The position numbers were made by a program, and so were the translations under genes. Shown here in pieces: positions 1 to 8,711 of a stretch of 64,000 nucleotides of DNA (position 1 is its first letter; the number at the start of each line of letters is the position of its first letter). This DNA comes from Streptomyces sp. NBC_01717 (GTDB lineage Bacteria; Actinomycetota; Actinomycetes; Streptomycetales; Streptomycetaceae), in assembly GCF_036248255.1 (NCBI RefSeq), contig NZ_CP109178.1, forward strand, positions 6,784,001 to 6,848,000, written 5' to 3'. The notes below the pieces were generated by a model, which searched no databases, was not told the origin of the DNA, and saw only the letters and a list, made by a program, of their open reading frames with translations.

Positions 1-1
1 C

Positions 2-1258
2 GGCCCGCGCACCCCCCGCAGCAGCAGCGGTGTGCGGCGGATGTACGAGCAGGCACGCCGGGCCTGGGACCGCCCGCTGACCGCGTACTACCTGATCCTC
101 GGCGCCGGCCTGCTGATCACCGCGCTCGGCCTGGTGATGGTCTACTCCGCTTCGATGATCAAGGCGCTGGAGCTGGACAAGCCCGGCACGTATTTCTTCC
201 GTAAACAGTTCCTCGCCGCCGTCATCGGCTCCGTACTGCTGGTGGTCGCCTCCCGGATGCCCGTCAAGCTCCACCGGGCGCTCGCCTACCCGCTGCTCAT
301 GGGCACGGTCTTCCTGATGGTGCTGGTCCAGGTGCCGGGGATAGGGATGTCGGTCAACGGCAACCAGAACTGGCTCTATCTGGGCGGCCCCTTCCAGCTC
401 CAGCCCAGCGAGTTCGGCAAGCTGGCCCTGATCCTCTGGAGCGCCGATCTGCTCGCCCGCAAACAGGACAGGCGGCTGCTGACGCAGTGGAAGCACATGC
501 TGGTGCCGCTCGTCCCGGTCGCCTTCATGCTCCTCGGGCTGATCATGCTCGGCGGCGACATGGGAACTGCGATCATTCTCACCGCGATCCTCTTCGGCCT
601 GCTCTGGCTGGCCGGGGCGCCCACCCGGCTCTTCGCCGGGGTGCTCGCCGTCGCGGGAGTCCTCGCCTTCCTGCTGATCAAGACCAGTCCGAACCGGATG
701 TCACGCCTCAGTTGCATGGGGGTCAGCGAACCCGGCCCCGACGGCTCGTGCTGGCAGGCCGTGCACGGCATCTATGCTCTGGCGTCCGGCGGATGGTTCG
801 GATCCGGGCTGGGTGCGAGTGTGGAAAAATGGGGCCAACTACCCGAACCTCACACCGACTTCATCTTCGCCATCACCGGGGAGGAACTGGGGTTGGCGGG
901 GACGCTGTCGGTGCTCGCCCTCTTCGCGGCTCTAGGCTATGCGGGTATCCGCGTGGCCGGACGCACGGAGGACCCCTTCGTGAGGTACGCCGCGGGAGGT
1001 GTGACCACCTGGATCACGGTCCAGGCCGTGATCAATATCGGTGCGGTGCTCGGCCTGCTGCCGATCGCCGGGGTCCCTCTCCCGCTGTTCTCCTACGGAG
1101 GATCGGCCCTGCTGCCGACCATGTTCGCTGTCGGGCTGCTGATCGCGTTCGCGCGAGAGGAACCCGCCGCGAAGGCGGCCCTGGCCATGCGGAGGCCCGG
1201 GGTGAGATGGAAGACGATGAGACGGCGCGTCAAGAAGCGTCCGTCCGGAGAGCGGTGA
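2..1258 (+). CDS. ftsW: FtsW, septal SEDS peptidoglycan polymerase (5' end cut by window edge)
   Basis: Polytopic SEDS-family glycosyltransferase that polymerises lipid II at the division septum together with a class B PBP. About ten hydrophobic segments are visible. Family signatures are present: QPSEFGKLALI in the middle, PHTDFIFAITGEELGL in the extracellular catalytic region, and PLFSYGGSALLP near the C-terminus. The frame stays open to base 2. The first in-window start is GTG at 32, giving 408 residues, while streptomycete FtsW is usually about 450, so the true start lies upstream. murG begins 6 bases after the stop. A basic tail (KTMRRRVKKRPSGER) ends the protein. RodA is the main alternative, but the dcw neighbours favour FtsW. 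Confidence 0.95.
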   Translation, partial: GPRTPRSSSGVRRMYEQARRAWDRPLTAYYLILGAGLLITALGLVMVYSASMIKALELDKPGTYFFRKQFLAAVIGSVLLVVASRMPVKLHRALAYPLLMGTVFLMVLVQVPGIGMSVNGNQNWLYLGGPFQLQPSEFGKLALILWSADLLARKQDRRLLTQWKHMLVPLVPVAFMLLGLIMLGGDMGTAIILTAILFGLLWLAGAPTRLFAGVLAVAGVLAFLLIKTSPNRMSRLSCMGVSEPGPDGSCWQAVHGIYALASGGWFGSGLGASVEKWGQLPEPHTDFIFAITGEELGLAGTLSVLALFAALGYAGIRVAGRTEDPFVRYAAGGVTTWITVQAVINIGAVLGLLPIAGVPLPLFSYGGSALLPTMFAVGLLIAFAREEPAAKAALAMRRPGVRWKTMRRRVKKRPSGER

Positions 1259-1264
1259 ATTTCG

Positions 1265-2359
1265 GTGCATGTCGTACTCGCCGGTGGGGGGACCGCCGGC
1301 CACATCGAGCCCGCGCTTGCCCTCGCGGATGCCCTGCGCAGGCAGGACCCGAGCGTGGGAATCACTGCCCTGGGCACGGAGCGCGGACTCGAGACCAGGC
1401 TCGTACCCGAGCGGGGGTACGAACTGGCGCTGATCCCGGCCGTTCCGCTGCCGCGCAAGCCCACCCCCGAGCTGATCACGGTCCCGGGGCGGCTGCGCGG
1501 CACCATCAAGGCCGCCGAGCAGATCCTGGAGCGCACCAAGGCGGACTGCGTGGTCGGCTTCGGCGGCTATGTCGCCCTGCCCGGCTACCTGGCCGCCAAG
1601 CGGGTCGGGGTGCCGATCGTCGTCCATGAGGCGAACGCCCGGCCGGGCCTGGCGAACAAGATCGGTTCCCGGTACGCGCACGGGGTCGCCGTGTCCACTC
1701 CGGACAGCAAGCTGCGCGGTGCCCGCTACATCGGCATCCCGCTGCGCCGTACCATCGCCACCCTGGACCGGGCCCGGGTCCGCCCGGAGGCGCGCGACGC
1801 GTTCGGCCTCGATCCCAACCTGCCGACGCTGCTGGTCTCCGGCGGTTCGCAGGGCGCCCGCCACCTCAACGAGGTGATCCAGCGGGTCGCCCCGCTGCTG
1901 CAGCGCTCCGGGATCCAGATCCTGCACGTGGTCGGCCCGAAGAACGAATTGCCGCGCATCGACAACATGCCCGGGATGCCGCCCTACGTCCCGGTACCGT
2001 ACGTGGACCGGATGGATCTCGCGTACGCCGCGGCCGACATGATGCTCTGCCGTGCGGGCGCGATGACCGTCGCCGAACTCTCCGCCGTCGGGCTTCCCGC
2101 CGCCTACGTCCCGCTGCCGATCGGCAACGGCGAACAGCGGCTCAACGCCCAGCCGGTGGTCAACGCCGGCGGTGGTCTGCTGGTGGACGACGCGGCGCTC
2201 ACCCCCGAGTGGGTGCAGAGCAACGTCCTCCCGGTGCTTGCGGATCCGCACCGTTTGTATGAAATGTCCCGCGCCGCCGCCGAGTTCGGCCGCAGGGATG
2301 CCGACGACCTGCTCGTCGGCATGGTGTACGAGGCGATTGCCGCACGCCGCAAGGCGTGA
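1265..2359 (+). CDS. murG: MurG, UDP-GlcNAc:lipid I N-acetylglucosaminyltransferase
   Basis: Peripheral membrane GT28 enzyme that converts lipid I to lipid II by adding GlcNAc. The 364 residues match the family length. The N-terminal glycine loop ([17 protein letters not shown]) binds the acceptor. The C-terminal half has [13 protein letters not shown] and the UDP-GlcNAc site ([18 protein letters not shown], then [12 protein letters not shown]). GTG start at 1265, only 6 bases after ftsW, so the two are probably translationally coupled. It supplies the substrate used by the upstream FtsW. No anomalies. Confidence 0.97.
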   Translation: MHVVLAGGGTAGHIEPALALADALRRQDPSVGITALGTERGLETRLVPERGYELALIPAVPLPRKPTPELITVPGRLRGTIKAAEQILERTKADCVVGFGGYVALPGYLAAKRVGVPIVVHEANARPGLANKIGSRYAHGVAVSTPDSKLRGARYIGIPLRRTIATLDRARVRPEARDAFGLDPNLPTLLVSGGSQGARHLNEVIQRVAPLLQRSGIQILHVVGPKNELPRIDNMPGMPPYVPVPYVDRMDLAYAAADMMLCRAGAMTVAELSAVGLPAAYVPLPIGNGEQRLNAQPVVNAGGGLLVDDAALTPEWVQSNVLPVLADPHRLYEMSRAAAEFGRRDADDLLVGMVYEAIAARRKA

Positions 2360-2409
2360 GGCGGGCGGGTCCGGGGGCGACGCCCCCGGACCCGGCATAA
2401 GGAGCGAGC

Positions 2410-3198
2410 GTGGCCGGACCGACGACCGCCCGGCGCGGTGCAGGGCAGCAGCAGGACGACCCGGCCCGCCCGCCGCGCCCCACCGGGCGCAGACTGCCCA
2501 GCCGCAGACTGCTGATCGTGATCGCCGTCGGCGTCCTGCTGCTCGCTTCGGGCTCCGTATGGGCGCTGTACGGCTCGTCCTGGCTCCGGGCCGAACAGGT
2601 CACGACCACCGGTGTCGACGTACTGACCCCGGCCGAGGTGGAGGCCGCCGCCGCGGTGCCGATCGGGGCCCCGATGGTCTCCGTGGACACGGACGCCATC
2701 GCGGACCGGTTGCGCCAGAAGTTGCCTCGTATCGACTCGGTGGATGTCGTACGGTCATGGCCGCACGGCATCGGACTTAAAGTGACCGAACGCAAACCGG
2801 TCCTGTTGATGAAAAAGGACACAAAGTTCATTGAAGTGGACGTGAAAGGCGTCCGTTTCGCCACGGTGGACAGGGCGCCGAAGCGCGTACCGCTGCTGGA
2901 GCTGACGCCCGATCAGTCGGCGAGTCTGCGCCGCTTCGGCAGCGGCCGACTGGTGCGGGAAGCGGTCCGGGTCGCGGGCGAACTCCCGGGTGCGGTCGCC
3001 AAGGACACCAAGGTCGTGCGGGTCACCTCGTACGATTCGATCTCCCTGGAGCTGACCGGTCGGCGCACGGTGGTCTGGGGCAGCGGCGAAGAGGGGCCGG
3101 TGAAGGCAAGAGTCCTCACCGCTCTCATGAAAGCGGCTCCCAAAGCGGGACACTTCGACGTGAGTGCACCCACCGCTCCTGCAGTGTCGGGCAGTTGA
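2410..3198 (+). CDS. ftsQ: FtsQ/DivIB-type cell division protein
   Basis: Bitopic divisome protein linking early and late division proteins. The 262 residues comprise a cytoplasmic Pro/Arg-rich tail (about 1-35), one membrane helix (about 36-55, LLIVIAVGVLLLASGSVWAL), a POTRA domain (about 58-130, including LPRIDSVDVVRSWPHGIGLKV) and an extracytoplasmic beta domain. GTG start at 2410 preceded by AAGGAGCGAGC. It lies 50 bases after murG in the usual murG-ftsQ-ftsZ order. The 3' end is followed by the ftsZ regulatory region. Confidence 0.94.
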   Translation: MAGPTTARRGAGQQQDDPARPPRPTGRRLPSRRLLIVIAVGVLLLASGSVWALYGSSWLRAEQVTTTGVDVLTPAEVEAAAAVPIGAPMVSVDTDAIADRLRQKLPRIDSVDVVRSWPHGIGLKVTERKPVLLMKKDTKFIEVDVKGVRFATVDRAPKRVPLLELTPDQSASLRRFGSGRLVREAVRVAGELPGAVAKDTKVVRVTSYDSISLELTGRRTVVWGSGEEGPVKARVLTALMKAAPKAGHFDVSAPTAPAVSGS

Positions 3199-3226
3199 CG
3201 CGCATTTGGCCTGGCCAGCACCCTGG

Positions 3227-3318
3227 TTGGTCAGCGCTACGGGTGATCACATAGGGTGAAAAGAAAAACGGGAGGTTCGGCGTGTTCGTTGAACGTGCGC
3301 CACTTGTCGACTTAGTGT
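3227..3318 (+). promoter_or_regulatory. Candidate ftsZ promoters in the ftsQ-ftsZ gap
   Basis: Two sigma70-like hexamer pairs are visible. The first is TTGGTC (3227-3232), 19 bases, then TAGGGT (3252-3257). The second is TTGAAC (3289-3294), 18 bases, then TAGTGT (3313-3318). In other streptomycetes ftsZ is known to have several promoters in this gap, one induced for sporulation septation. Which hexamer pair corresponds to which promoter is my inference. Confidence 0.5.
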
Positions 3319-3354
3319 CCTGTTCGGAAGAGTCCAAGAAGCAGACACACTGGT

Positions 3355-3379
3355 AACCCTAAACTTCAACGTTAGGGTT
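3355..3379. repeat. Inverted repeat in the ftsZ leader
   Basis: Perfect 8-bp arms AACCCTAA (3355-3362) and TTAGGGTT (3372-3379) around a 9-base AT-rich spacer. It sits just downstream of the TAGTGT hexamer and about 95 bases before the ftsZ start. It could be an operator or a small leader hairpin. Confidence 0.6.
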
Positions 3380-3414
3380 TGGGTCGGCGTTCGGACCGTC
3401 CCAATCGGCATCAG

Positions 3415-3444
3415 TCGTCGCCGCGGGATCCCGCGAAGCGACGA
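3415..3444 (+). repeat. Stem-loop in ftsZ 5' leader
   Basis: TCGTCGC (3415-3421) pairs with GCGACGA (3438-3444). Inside it, CGCGGGA (3422-3428) pairs with TCCCGCG (3429-3435), leaving a two-base bulge. The structure ends about 30 bases before the ftsZ GTG, so it could affect translation or mRNA stability. It is not a terminator: there is no U-run and ftsZ follows. Confidence 0.55.
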
Positions 3445-3473
3445 CACGTAACTCGAGGCGAGAGGCCTTCGAC

Positions 3474-4691
3474 GTGGCAGCACCGCAGAACTACCTCGCA
3501 GTCATCAAGGTCATCGGTGTCGGCGGCGGTGGTGTCAATGCCATCAACCGAATGATCGAGGTCGGTCTCAAGGGCGTCGAGTTCATCGCGATCAACACTG
3601 ATGCGCAAGCCCTGTTGATGAGCGACGCCGACGTCAAGCTCGACGTCGGCCGTGAACTCACCCGCGGCCTCGGCGCCGGGGCCAACCCGGCCGTCGGTCG
3701 TAAGGCGGCAGAGGACCACCGTGAGGAGATCGAGGAGGTCCTCAAGGGGGCCGACATGGTCTTCGTCACCGCCGGAGAGGGCGGCGGCACCGGCACCGGC
3801 GGCGCACCCGTCGTCGCCAACATCGCGCGCTCGCTCGGCGCCCTCACGATCGGTGTGGTCACCCGCCCGTTCACCTTCGAGGGCCGGCGCCGCGCGAACC
3901 AGGCGGAGGACGGCATCGCCGAGCTCCGCGAAGAGGTCGACACCCTCATCGTCATCCCCAACGACCGACTGCTGTCCATCTCGGACCGCCAGGTCAGCGT
4001 GCTCGACGCGTTCAAGTCGGCCGACCAGGTACTGCTCTCGGGTGTCCAGGGCATCACCGACCTCATTACCACCCCGGGCCTGATCAACCTCGACTTCGCC
4101 GACGTCAAGTCGGTCATGTCCGAGGCCGGATCGGCGCTCATGGGTATCGGCTCGGCCCGCGGCGACGACCGTGCGGTGGCCGCGGCCGAGATGGCGATCT
4201 CCTCGCCGCTCCTGGAGGCGTCCATCGACGGCGCCCGTGGTGTCCTGCTCTCCATCTCCGGCGGCAGCGACCTCGGTCTCTTCGAGATCAACGAGGCCGC
4301 CCAGCTGGTGAGTGAGGCGGCCCACCCGGAGGCGAACATCATCTTCGGTGCGGTCATCGACGACGCACTGGGCGACGAGGTGCGGGTCACCGTGATCGCC
4401 GCGGGCTTCGACGGCGGACAGCCGCCGGCCCGTCGCGAGAACGTCCTCGGCGCGGGCGCCGGCAAGCGCGAGGAGCAGGCTCCGCCGGCCCGGTCCGCCG
4501 AGCCGGTGCGCCAGTCCGGCGGGCTCGGTTCCGTGCCTGTGCGCGAGGAGACCCAGGCCCCGGCAGAGTCCGTACCGGTGGCGAACGAGACCTCGATGTC
4601 GCCGGTCTCCCAGCCGCACGTCCCGCCGGCCCGTCCCTCCTACCAGGACACCCAGGCCGAAGAGCTGGATGTCCCGGACTTCTTGAAGTGA
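3474..4691 (+). CDS. ftsZ: FtsZ, tubulin-like division GTPase
   Basis: Forms the cytokinetic Z ring, or ladders of rings in sporulating hyphae. The tubulin signature [12 protein letters not shown] is at about residue 100, and the T7 catalytic loop ([11 protein letters not shown]) at about 204. A disordered Pro/Glu linker follows from about 320. The C-terminal peptide ELDVPDFLK is the usual docking site for SepF. GTG at 3474 follows GAGGCGAGAGGCC; the protein begins [19 protein letters not shown], the normal actinobacterial N-terminus. 405 residues. Its stop overlaps the start of pgeF. Confidence 0.98.
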   Translation: MAAPQNYLAVIKVIGVGGGGVNAINRMIEVGLKGVEFIAINTDAQALLMSDADVKLDVGRELTRGLGAGANPAVGRKAAEDHREEIEEVLKGADMVFVTAGEGGGTGTGGAPVVANIARSLGALTIGVVTRPFTFEGRRRANQAEDGIAELREEVDTLIVIPNDRLLSISDRQVSVLDAFKSADQVLLSGVQGITDLITTPGLINLDFADVKSVMSEAGSALMGIGSARGDDRAVAAAEMAISSPLLEASIDGARGVLLSISGGSDLGLFEINEAAQLVSEAAHPEANIIFGAVIDDALGDEVRVTVIAAGFDGGQPPARRENVLGAGAGKREEQAPPARSAEPVRQSGGLGSVPVREETQAPAESVPVANETSMSPVSQPHVPPARPSYQDTQAEELDVPDFLK

Positions 4692-5446
4692 TAGGCCGGC
4701 ACCACGCAGTGACCGCAGTGTCCCCCGTGTCCTCGGGGGGTGGCGCTCACTTCGCCTTCACCGACAGGTGGGGTGGGGTGAGCGCCGCTCCGTACGGGGA
4801 GCTCAACCTCGGCGGCGCGGTCGGGGACGACTCCGCCGCCGTCCTCGCCAATCGCGAGCGCGCCGCCCGCAGCCTCGGTCTCGACCCGGCGCAGGTCGTC
4901 TGGATGAACCAGGTGCACGGGCGGGATGTGGCGGTGGTCGACGGGCCCTGGCCGGACGGTTCCGAGATTCCCGCGGTGGACGCGGTGGTGACCGCGCGAC
5001 GCGGACTCCCGCTCGCCGTGCTCACCGCCGACTGCACCCCCGTACTCCTCGCCGACCCGGTCGCCGGGATCGCGGCGGCGGCACATGCCGGCCGCCCCGG
5101 CCTGGTCGCCGGAGTCGTCCCCGCCGTGGTCGAGGCCATGGTGACGCTCGGTGCGGAGCCCTCCCGGATCACCGCGCACACCGGCCCGGCCGTCTGCGGA
5201 CGGTGTTACGAGGTCCCGGCGGAGATGCGGTCCGAGGTCGCCGAGGCAGTTCCCGGATCGTGGTCCGAGACCAGCTGGGGGACGCCGGCCGTGGATGTCA
5301 CCGCCGGGGTCCATGCCCAGCTCGAAGCCCTCGGGGTGCGGGACCGGCACAAGTCGCCCGCATGCACCCTGGAATCGGGCGACCACTTCTCGTACCGCCG
5401 CGACCGCACCACCGGGCGGCTCGCCGGATATGTCTGGTTGGACTGA
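4688..5446 (+). CDS. pgeF: PgeF/YfiH-type peptidoglycan editing factor (DUF152)
   Basis: Cu-oxidase_4/DUF152 protein. Family members remove L-Ser wrongly added to UDP-MurNAc and have laccase- or purine-nucleoside-like activities in vitro. The three metal/catalytic positions are intact: His77 in MNQVHGRD, Cys116 in [12 protein letters not shown], His133 in [12 protein letters not shown]. The last motif reads HAGRPGL where many members have HAGWRGL. GTG at 4688 overlaps the ftsZ stop; a start a few codons further in (for example GTG 4709) is also possible. 252 residues. Its position directly after ftsZ is standard in actinobacteria. Confidence 0.88.
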   Translation: MIGRHHAVTAVSPVSSGGGAHFAFTDRWGGVSAAPYGELNLGGAVGDDSAAVLANRERAARSLGLDPAQVVWMNQVHGRDVAVVDGPWPDGSEIPAVDAVVTARRGLPLAVLTADCTPVLLADPVAGIAAAAHAGRPGLVAGVVPAVVEAMVTLGAEPSRITAHTGPAVCGRCYEVPAEMRSEVAEAVPGSWSETSWGTPAVDVTAGVHAQLEALGVRDRHKSPACTLESGDHFSYRRDRTTGRLAGYVWLD

Positions 5447-5452
5447 TAGGGC

Positions 5453-6172
5453 ATGACGGACCGTAAGACTCAACTCGCCGAAAATCTGGCACAGGTGGAG
5501 CAACGTATTGCTTCCGCCTGTGTCGCCGCCGGCCGCAAAAGGGAAGAAGTGACCCTCATCGTGGTCACGAAGACCTATCCCGCGAGCGATGTGCGAATCC
5601 TGCATGAACTCGGTGTGCGTCATGTCGCGGAGAATCGTGACCAGGATGCGGCACCCAAGGCGGCCGATTGTGCGGATCTGTCGCTCACGTGGCACTTTGT
5701 CGGACAGCTGCAGACGAACAAGGTTCGTTCTGTGGCGAGTTATGCCGATGTCGTGCAGTCGGCCGACCGGACCAAGTTGGTCACGGCGCTCTCGGCCGCC
5801 GCCGTGCGCGGTGGGCGCGAACTCGGGTGTCTCATCCAGGTCGCGCTCGACGCGGAGAGCGGTGAGCGCGGTGACCGGGGCGGCGTCGCGCCGGACGGGA
5901 TCGAGGAGTTGGCCGACGCGGTGGCCGTCGCGCCGGGGCTCCGGCTCGACGGTCTGATGACCGTGGCCCCGCTCGCCGGACCGTACGCCGGGCGGCAACG
6001 CGCGGCATTCGACCGGCTGATGGAATTCTCATCCCGCCTGCGCGGGAACCATCCGGCTGCGAACATGGTCTCTGCAGGGATGAGCGCGGACCTCGAGGAT
6101 GCGGTTGCGGCCGGAGCGACACATGTGCGCGTCGGTACTGCGGTACTCGGAGTCCGACCCGGGCTCGGGTAA
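5453..6172 (+). CDS. ylmE: YggS/PROSC-family PLP-binding protein
   Basis: Single-domain PLP carrier of alanine-racemase barrel fold, implicated in PLP homeostasis rather than in a defined catalytic step. PLP lysine is Lys40 in [13 protein letters not shown]. Other family motifs are [28 protein letters not shown] and a phosphate-binding C-terminal region ([14 protein letters not shown], then [10 protein letters not shown]). 239 residues, ATG at 5453, 6 bases after pgeF. The ylmDE-sepF-ylmG-divIVA block is conserved across Gram-positives; YlmE is linked to division by position but its division role is unclear. Confidence 0.92.
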   Translation: MTDRKTQLAENLAQVEQRIASACVAAGRKREEVTLIVVTKTYPASDVRILHELGVRHVAENRDQDAAPKAADCADLSLTWHFVGQLQTNKVRSVASYADVVQSADRTKLVTALSAAAVRGGRELGCLIQVALDAESGERGDRGGVAPDGIEELADAVAVAPGLRLDGLMTVAPLAGPYAGRQRAAFDRLMEFSSRLRGNHPAANMVSAGMSADLEDAVAAGATHVRVGTAVLGVRPGLG

Positions 6173-6297
6173 CGTCGCCAAGCAAGTCGGACCACAGCAG
6201 AAAATATGGTCATTCCCGCCTTTGGCGGGCAGGCCTGAGTGGATCGCGGGCACTTGGTGACAGGTTCCGATCCACCACAGAGCGGAGGACTCAGAGC

Positions 6298-6903
6298 ATG
6301 GCCGGCGCGATGCGCAAGATGGCGGTCTACCTCGGCCTCGTGGAGGACGATGGGTACGACGGTCCGGGGTTCGACCCCGACGACGAATTCGAACCCGAGC
6401 CGGAGCCGGAGCGTGACCGGCGGCGGCACCAGCCCGCGCATCAGGTGGAGCGGGACGAACCGGTACGAGTGGTGCAGCCGCCCGCGCAGCGGGAGCCCGT
6501 CCAGATCCCGGCGGAGAGCGTGCGACCCGCCCGAATCGCGCCCGTGGCATCCATCACACCTGAACGCCCCAACATGGAGAAGAACGCACCGGTGATCATG
6601 CCCAAGGTCGTGTCCGAGCGGGAGCCCTACCGGATCACCACGCTGCACCCCCGGACCTACAACGAGGCCCGTACCATCGGGGAACACTTCCGTGAGGGCA
6701 CTCCGGTGATCATGAATCTCACGGAGATGGACGATACGGATGCGAAGCGACTTGTCGACTTTGCCGCAGGACTCGTCTTCGGTCTCCATGGCAGCATTGA
6801 ACGGGTGACGCAGAAGGTGTTCCTGTTGTCGCCTGCTAACGTCGATGTCACGGCGGAGGACAAGGCCCGCATCGCTGAGGGCGGATTCTTCAACCAGAGC
6901 TGA
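6298..6903 (+). CDS. sepF: SepF, FtsZ-membrane tether
   Basis: Cytoplasmic protein that binds the FtsZ C-terminal peptide and the membrane; in actinobacteria, which lack FtsA, it is the main Z-ring anchor. The N-terminal amphipathic helix ([17 protein letters not shown]) would insert in the membrane. An acidic, Pro-rich linker spans about 20-100, and the dimerising DUF552 core about 105-195 ([20 protein letters not shown], then [18 protein letters not shown]). 201 residues, ATG at 6298 after GCGGAGGACTCAGAGC. A 125-base gap separates it from ylmE and holds small hairpins, so a separate promoter is possible. Confidence 0.95.
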   Translation: MAGAMRKMAVYLGLVEDDGYDGPGFDPDDEFEPEPEPERDRRRHQPAHQVERDEPVRVVQPPAQREPVQIPAESVRPARIAPVASITPERPNMEKNAPVIMPKVVSEREPYRITTLHPRTYNEARTIGEHFREGTPVIMNLTEMDDTDAKRLVDFAAGLVFGLHGSIERVTQKVFLLSPANVDVTAEDKARIAEGGFFNQS

Positions 6904-6974
6904 GAACACGACACCGGGAACGACCCCGGCCGAGAGGCCGGAGCTACGAGAGCCAGGGGAGAGGGAAGCGCGAA

Positions 6975-7259
6975 ATGGGCGTCGCACTGCAGGTTGTCTA
7001 TATCGCGCTGATGTGTTTCCTCATCGTGCTGATCTTCCGGCTGGTCATGGACTACGTCTTCCAGTTCGCACGTTCATGGCAGCCCGGCAAGCCGATGGTG
7101 GTGCTTCTCGAGGCCACCTACACTGTCACCGATCCACCGCTCAAGCTTCTGCGGCGGTTCATTCCGCCGCTGCGTCTCGGGGGCGTGGCACTCGACCTGT
7201 CCTTCTTCGTTCTGATGATCATCGTCTACATCCTGATCGCGATTGTGACCAGGCTGTGA
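6975..7259 (+). CDS. ylmG: YlmG/YggT-family small membrane protein
   Basis: 94-residue YggT-family protein with two hydrophobic segments (about 5-25 and 68-92) flanking a short soluble loop. ATG at 6975 follows GGGGAGAGGGAAGCGCGAA. Conserved beside sepF in Gram-positives and cyanobacteria (YlmG/CCB3 family), where members are linked to envelope or division functions. No catalytic motif seen. Confidence 0.9.
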   Translation: MGVALQVVYIALMCFLIVLIFRLVMDYVFQFARSWQPGKPMVVLLEATYTVTDPPLKLLRRFIPPLRLGGVALDLSFFVLMIIVYILIAIVTRL

Positions 7260-7308
7260 ACGATACGGTCTTGCCGACTGCCGACGACTACGTAGAGGTG
7301 AAGAAGAG

Positions 7309-8433
7309 ATGCCGCTGACCCCCGAGGACGTGCGGAACAAGCAGTTCACGACCGTCCGTCTCCGAGAAGGCTATGACGAGGACGAGGTCGATGCCTTCCT
7401 GGACGAGGTCGAGTCCGAGCTGACCCGCCTGCTCCGTGAGAACGAGGACCTGCGCGCCAAGCTGGCCGCCGCCACGCGTGCCGCCGCGCAGAACCAGCAG
7501 CAGGGCATGCGGAAGCCGGAGCCGCAGGACCGGCCCGGGGCACCCGTGCCCGCCGCCATATCGGGTCCGCCGGTCCAGCAGCAGCAGCCCCCGCAGATGG
7601 GTCCCCCCCAGCTGCCCGGTGGTGCTCCGCAGCTGCCCGCCGGTCCCAGCGGTCACGGTCCGGGTCAGCACGGCCCCGGCCCTCAGGGTCAGCACGGCCC
7701 CGGCCCGATGCAGGGCGGCCCCATGGGCGGTCCCATGGGTCACGCGCCGCAGCAGATGCAGCAGATGCAGCAGATGCAGCCGCCGCAGATGCAGCAGCCC
7801 GGTCAGGGCCCCGGTGGCGACAGCGCCGCCCGTGTCCTCTCGCTCGCACAGCAGACCGCCGACCAGGCGATCGCGGAGGCCCGTTCCGAGGCCAACAAGA
7901 TCGTTGGCGAGGCGCGGAGCCGTGCCGAGGGCCTGGAGCGCGACGCGCGTGCCAAGGCGGACGCGCTGGAGCGGGACGCGCAGGAGAAGCACCGCGTGGC
8001 GATGGGCTCGCTGGAGTCGGCCCGCGCGACGCTGGAGCGCAAGGTCGAGGACCTGCGTGGCTTCGAGCGCGAGTACCGGACCAGGCTGAAGTCCTACCTG
8101 GAGAGCCAGCTGCGTCAGCTGGAGACCCAGGCCGACGACTCGCTGGCCCCGCCGCGGACCCCGGCTGCCGCTTCGCTGCCGCCGTCGCCCTCGCTGGCTC
8201 CGGCCGGTGCGGGTGCCATGGGTCACACCATGGGTGGCAACCACGGTGGTCACGGTGGCCCGCAGATGGGCGGCAACCCGTCCATGGGCGCCGGACCGTC
8301 CTACGGTGGCCAGCAGCAGATGTCGCCGGCCATGACGCAGCCGATGGCACCGGTGCGGCCGCAGGCGCCGCAGCCGATGCAGCAGGCTCCGTCGCCGATG
8401 CGTGGGTTCCTGATCGACGAGGACGACAACTGA
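7309..8433 (+). CDS. divIVA: DivIVA polar-growth scaffold
   Basis: Essential coiled-coil protein that marks hyphal tips and recruits the apical wall-synthesis machinery. N-terminal DivIVA membrane-binding domain (about 1-60: MPLTPEDVRNKQFTTVRLRE, then YDEDEVDAFLDEVESELTRL). The Pro/Gln/Gly-rich linker of about 110 residues carries repeats such as GQHGPGP and QQMQQM. A long coiled coil covers about 165-280 (Ala/Glu/Arg heptads), followed by a Gly/Met/Gln-rich tail ending FLIDEDDN. ATG at 7309 after GAAGAAGAG. 374 residues; streptomycete orthologues differ mainly in linker length. Followed by a strong terminator. Confidence 0.97.
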   Translation: MPLTPEDVRNKQFTTVRLREGYDEDEVDAFLDEVESELTRLLRENEDLRAKLAAATRAAAQNQQQGMRKPEPQDRPGAPVPAAISGPPVQQQQPPQMGPPQLPGGAPQLPAGPSGHGPGQHGPGPQGQHGPGPMQGGPMGGPMGHAPQQMQQMQQMQPPQMQQPGQGPGGDSAARVLSLAQQTADQAIAEARSEANKIVGEARSRAEGLERDARAKADALERDAQEKHRVAMGSLESARATLERKVEDLRGFEREYRTRLKSYLESQLRQLETQADDSLAPPRTPAAASLPPSPSLAPAGAGAMGHTMGGNHGGHGGPQMGGNPSMGAGPSYGGQQQMSPAMTQPMAPVRPQAPQPMQQAPSPMRGFLIDEDDN

Positions 8434-8474
8434 GCGGGTTGCGCGCGCTGAGCGCGTAGCCGTCGGCAGGCTGA

Positions 8475-8514
8475 GGGCCGGGCCCCGGGGATTTCCCCGG
8501 GGCCCGGCCCTTTT
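8475..8514 (+). terminator. Rho-independent terminator after divIVA
   Basis: Perfect 16-bp stem: GGGCCGGGCCCCGGGG (8475-8490) and its complement (8495-8510), 4-base loop ATTT, then TTTT (8511-8514). Marks the end of the division cluster. Confidence 0.92.
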
Positions 8515-8651
8515 GCCGTGTGCAGAGGCTGCGGGTGCGCCCGTGGCGGTCCTTGTCACCTACCCGCTCCTCCCGGACCGGGGTGCCACCCCGGACCCCG
8601 CGCCGCAGTCGCCGACGAGGCGGGAAGATCAGGCCCCTCCGGCGATCGCGG

Positions 8652-8700
8652 GCAGCAAAAGGGCCCGGCCGGAATCGTTCCGGCCGGGCCCTTTTGCTGC
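8652..8700 (-). terminator. Terminator downstream of ileS, possibly bidirectional
   Basis: Perfect 23-bp inverted repeat: arms 8652-8674 and 8678-8700, 3-base loop. The arms contain AAAAGGGCCC and GGGCCCTTTT, so T-runs exist on both strands. It lies 11 bases beyond the ileS stop and would stop ileS transcripts and back up the divIVA terminator. The bases between the two hairpins (8515-8651) hold nothing else I can identify. Confidence 0.9.
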
Positions 8701-8711
8701 TCCGGTGCGGG

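Noticed and set aside
3344..3447. Two GACAC pentamers upstream of ftsZ as WhiA sites
   Set aside because: WhiA is known to act on ftsZ and to favour GACAC, but a five-base match is expected by chance about once in this gap on two strands, so I do not list it as a feature.
7560..7800. Short repeats in the divIVA gene, considered as a CRISPR-like or tandem-repeat array
   Set aside because: The repeats keep the reading frame and encode the Pro/Gln/Gly linker of DivIVA; no constant repeat with unique spacers.
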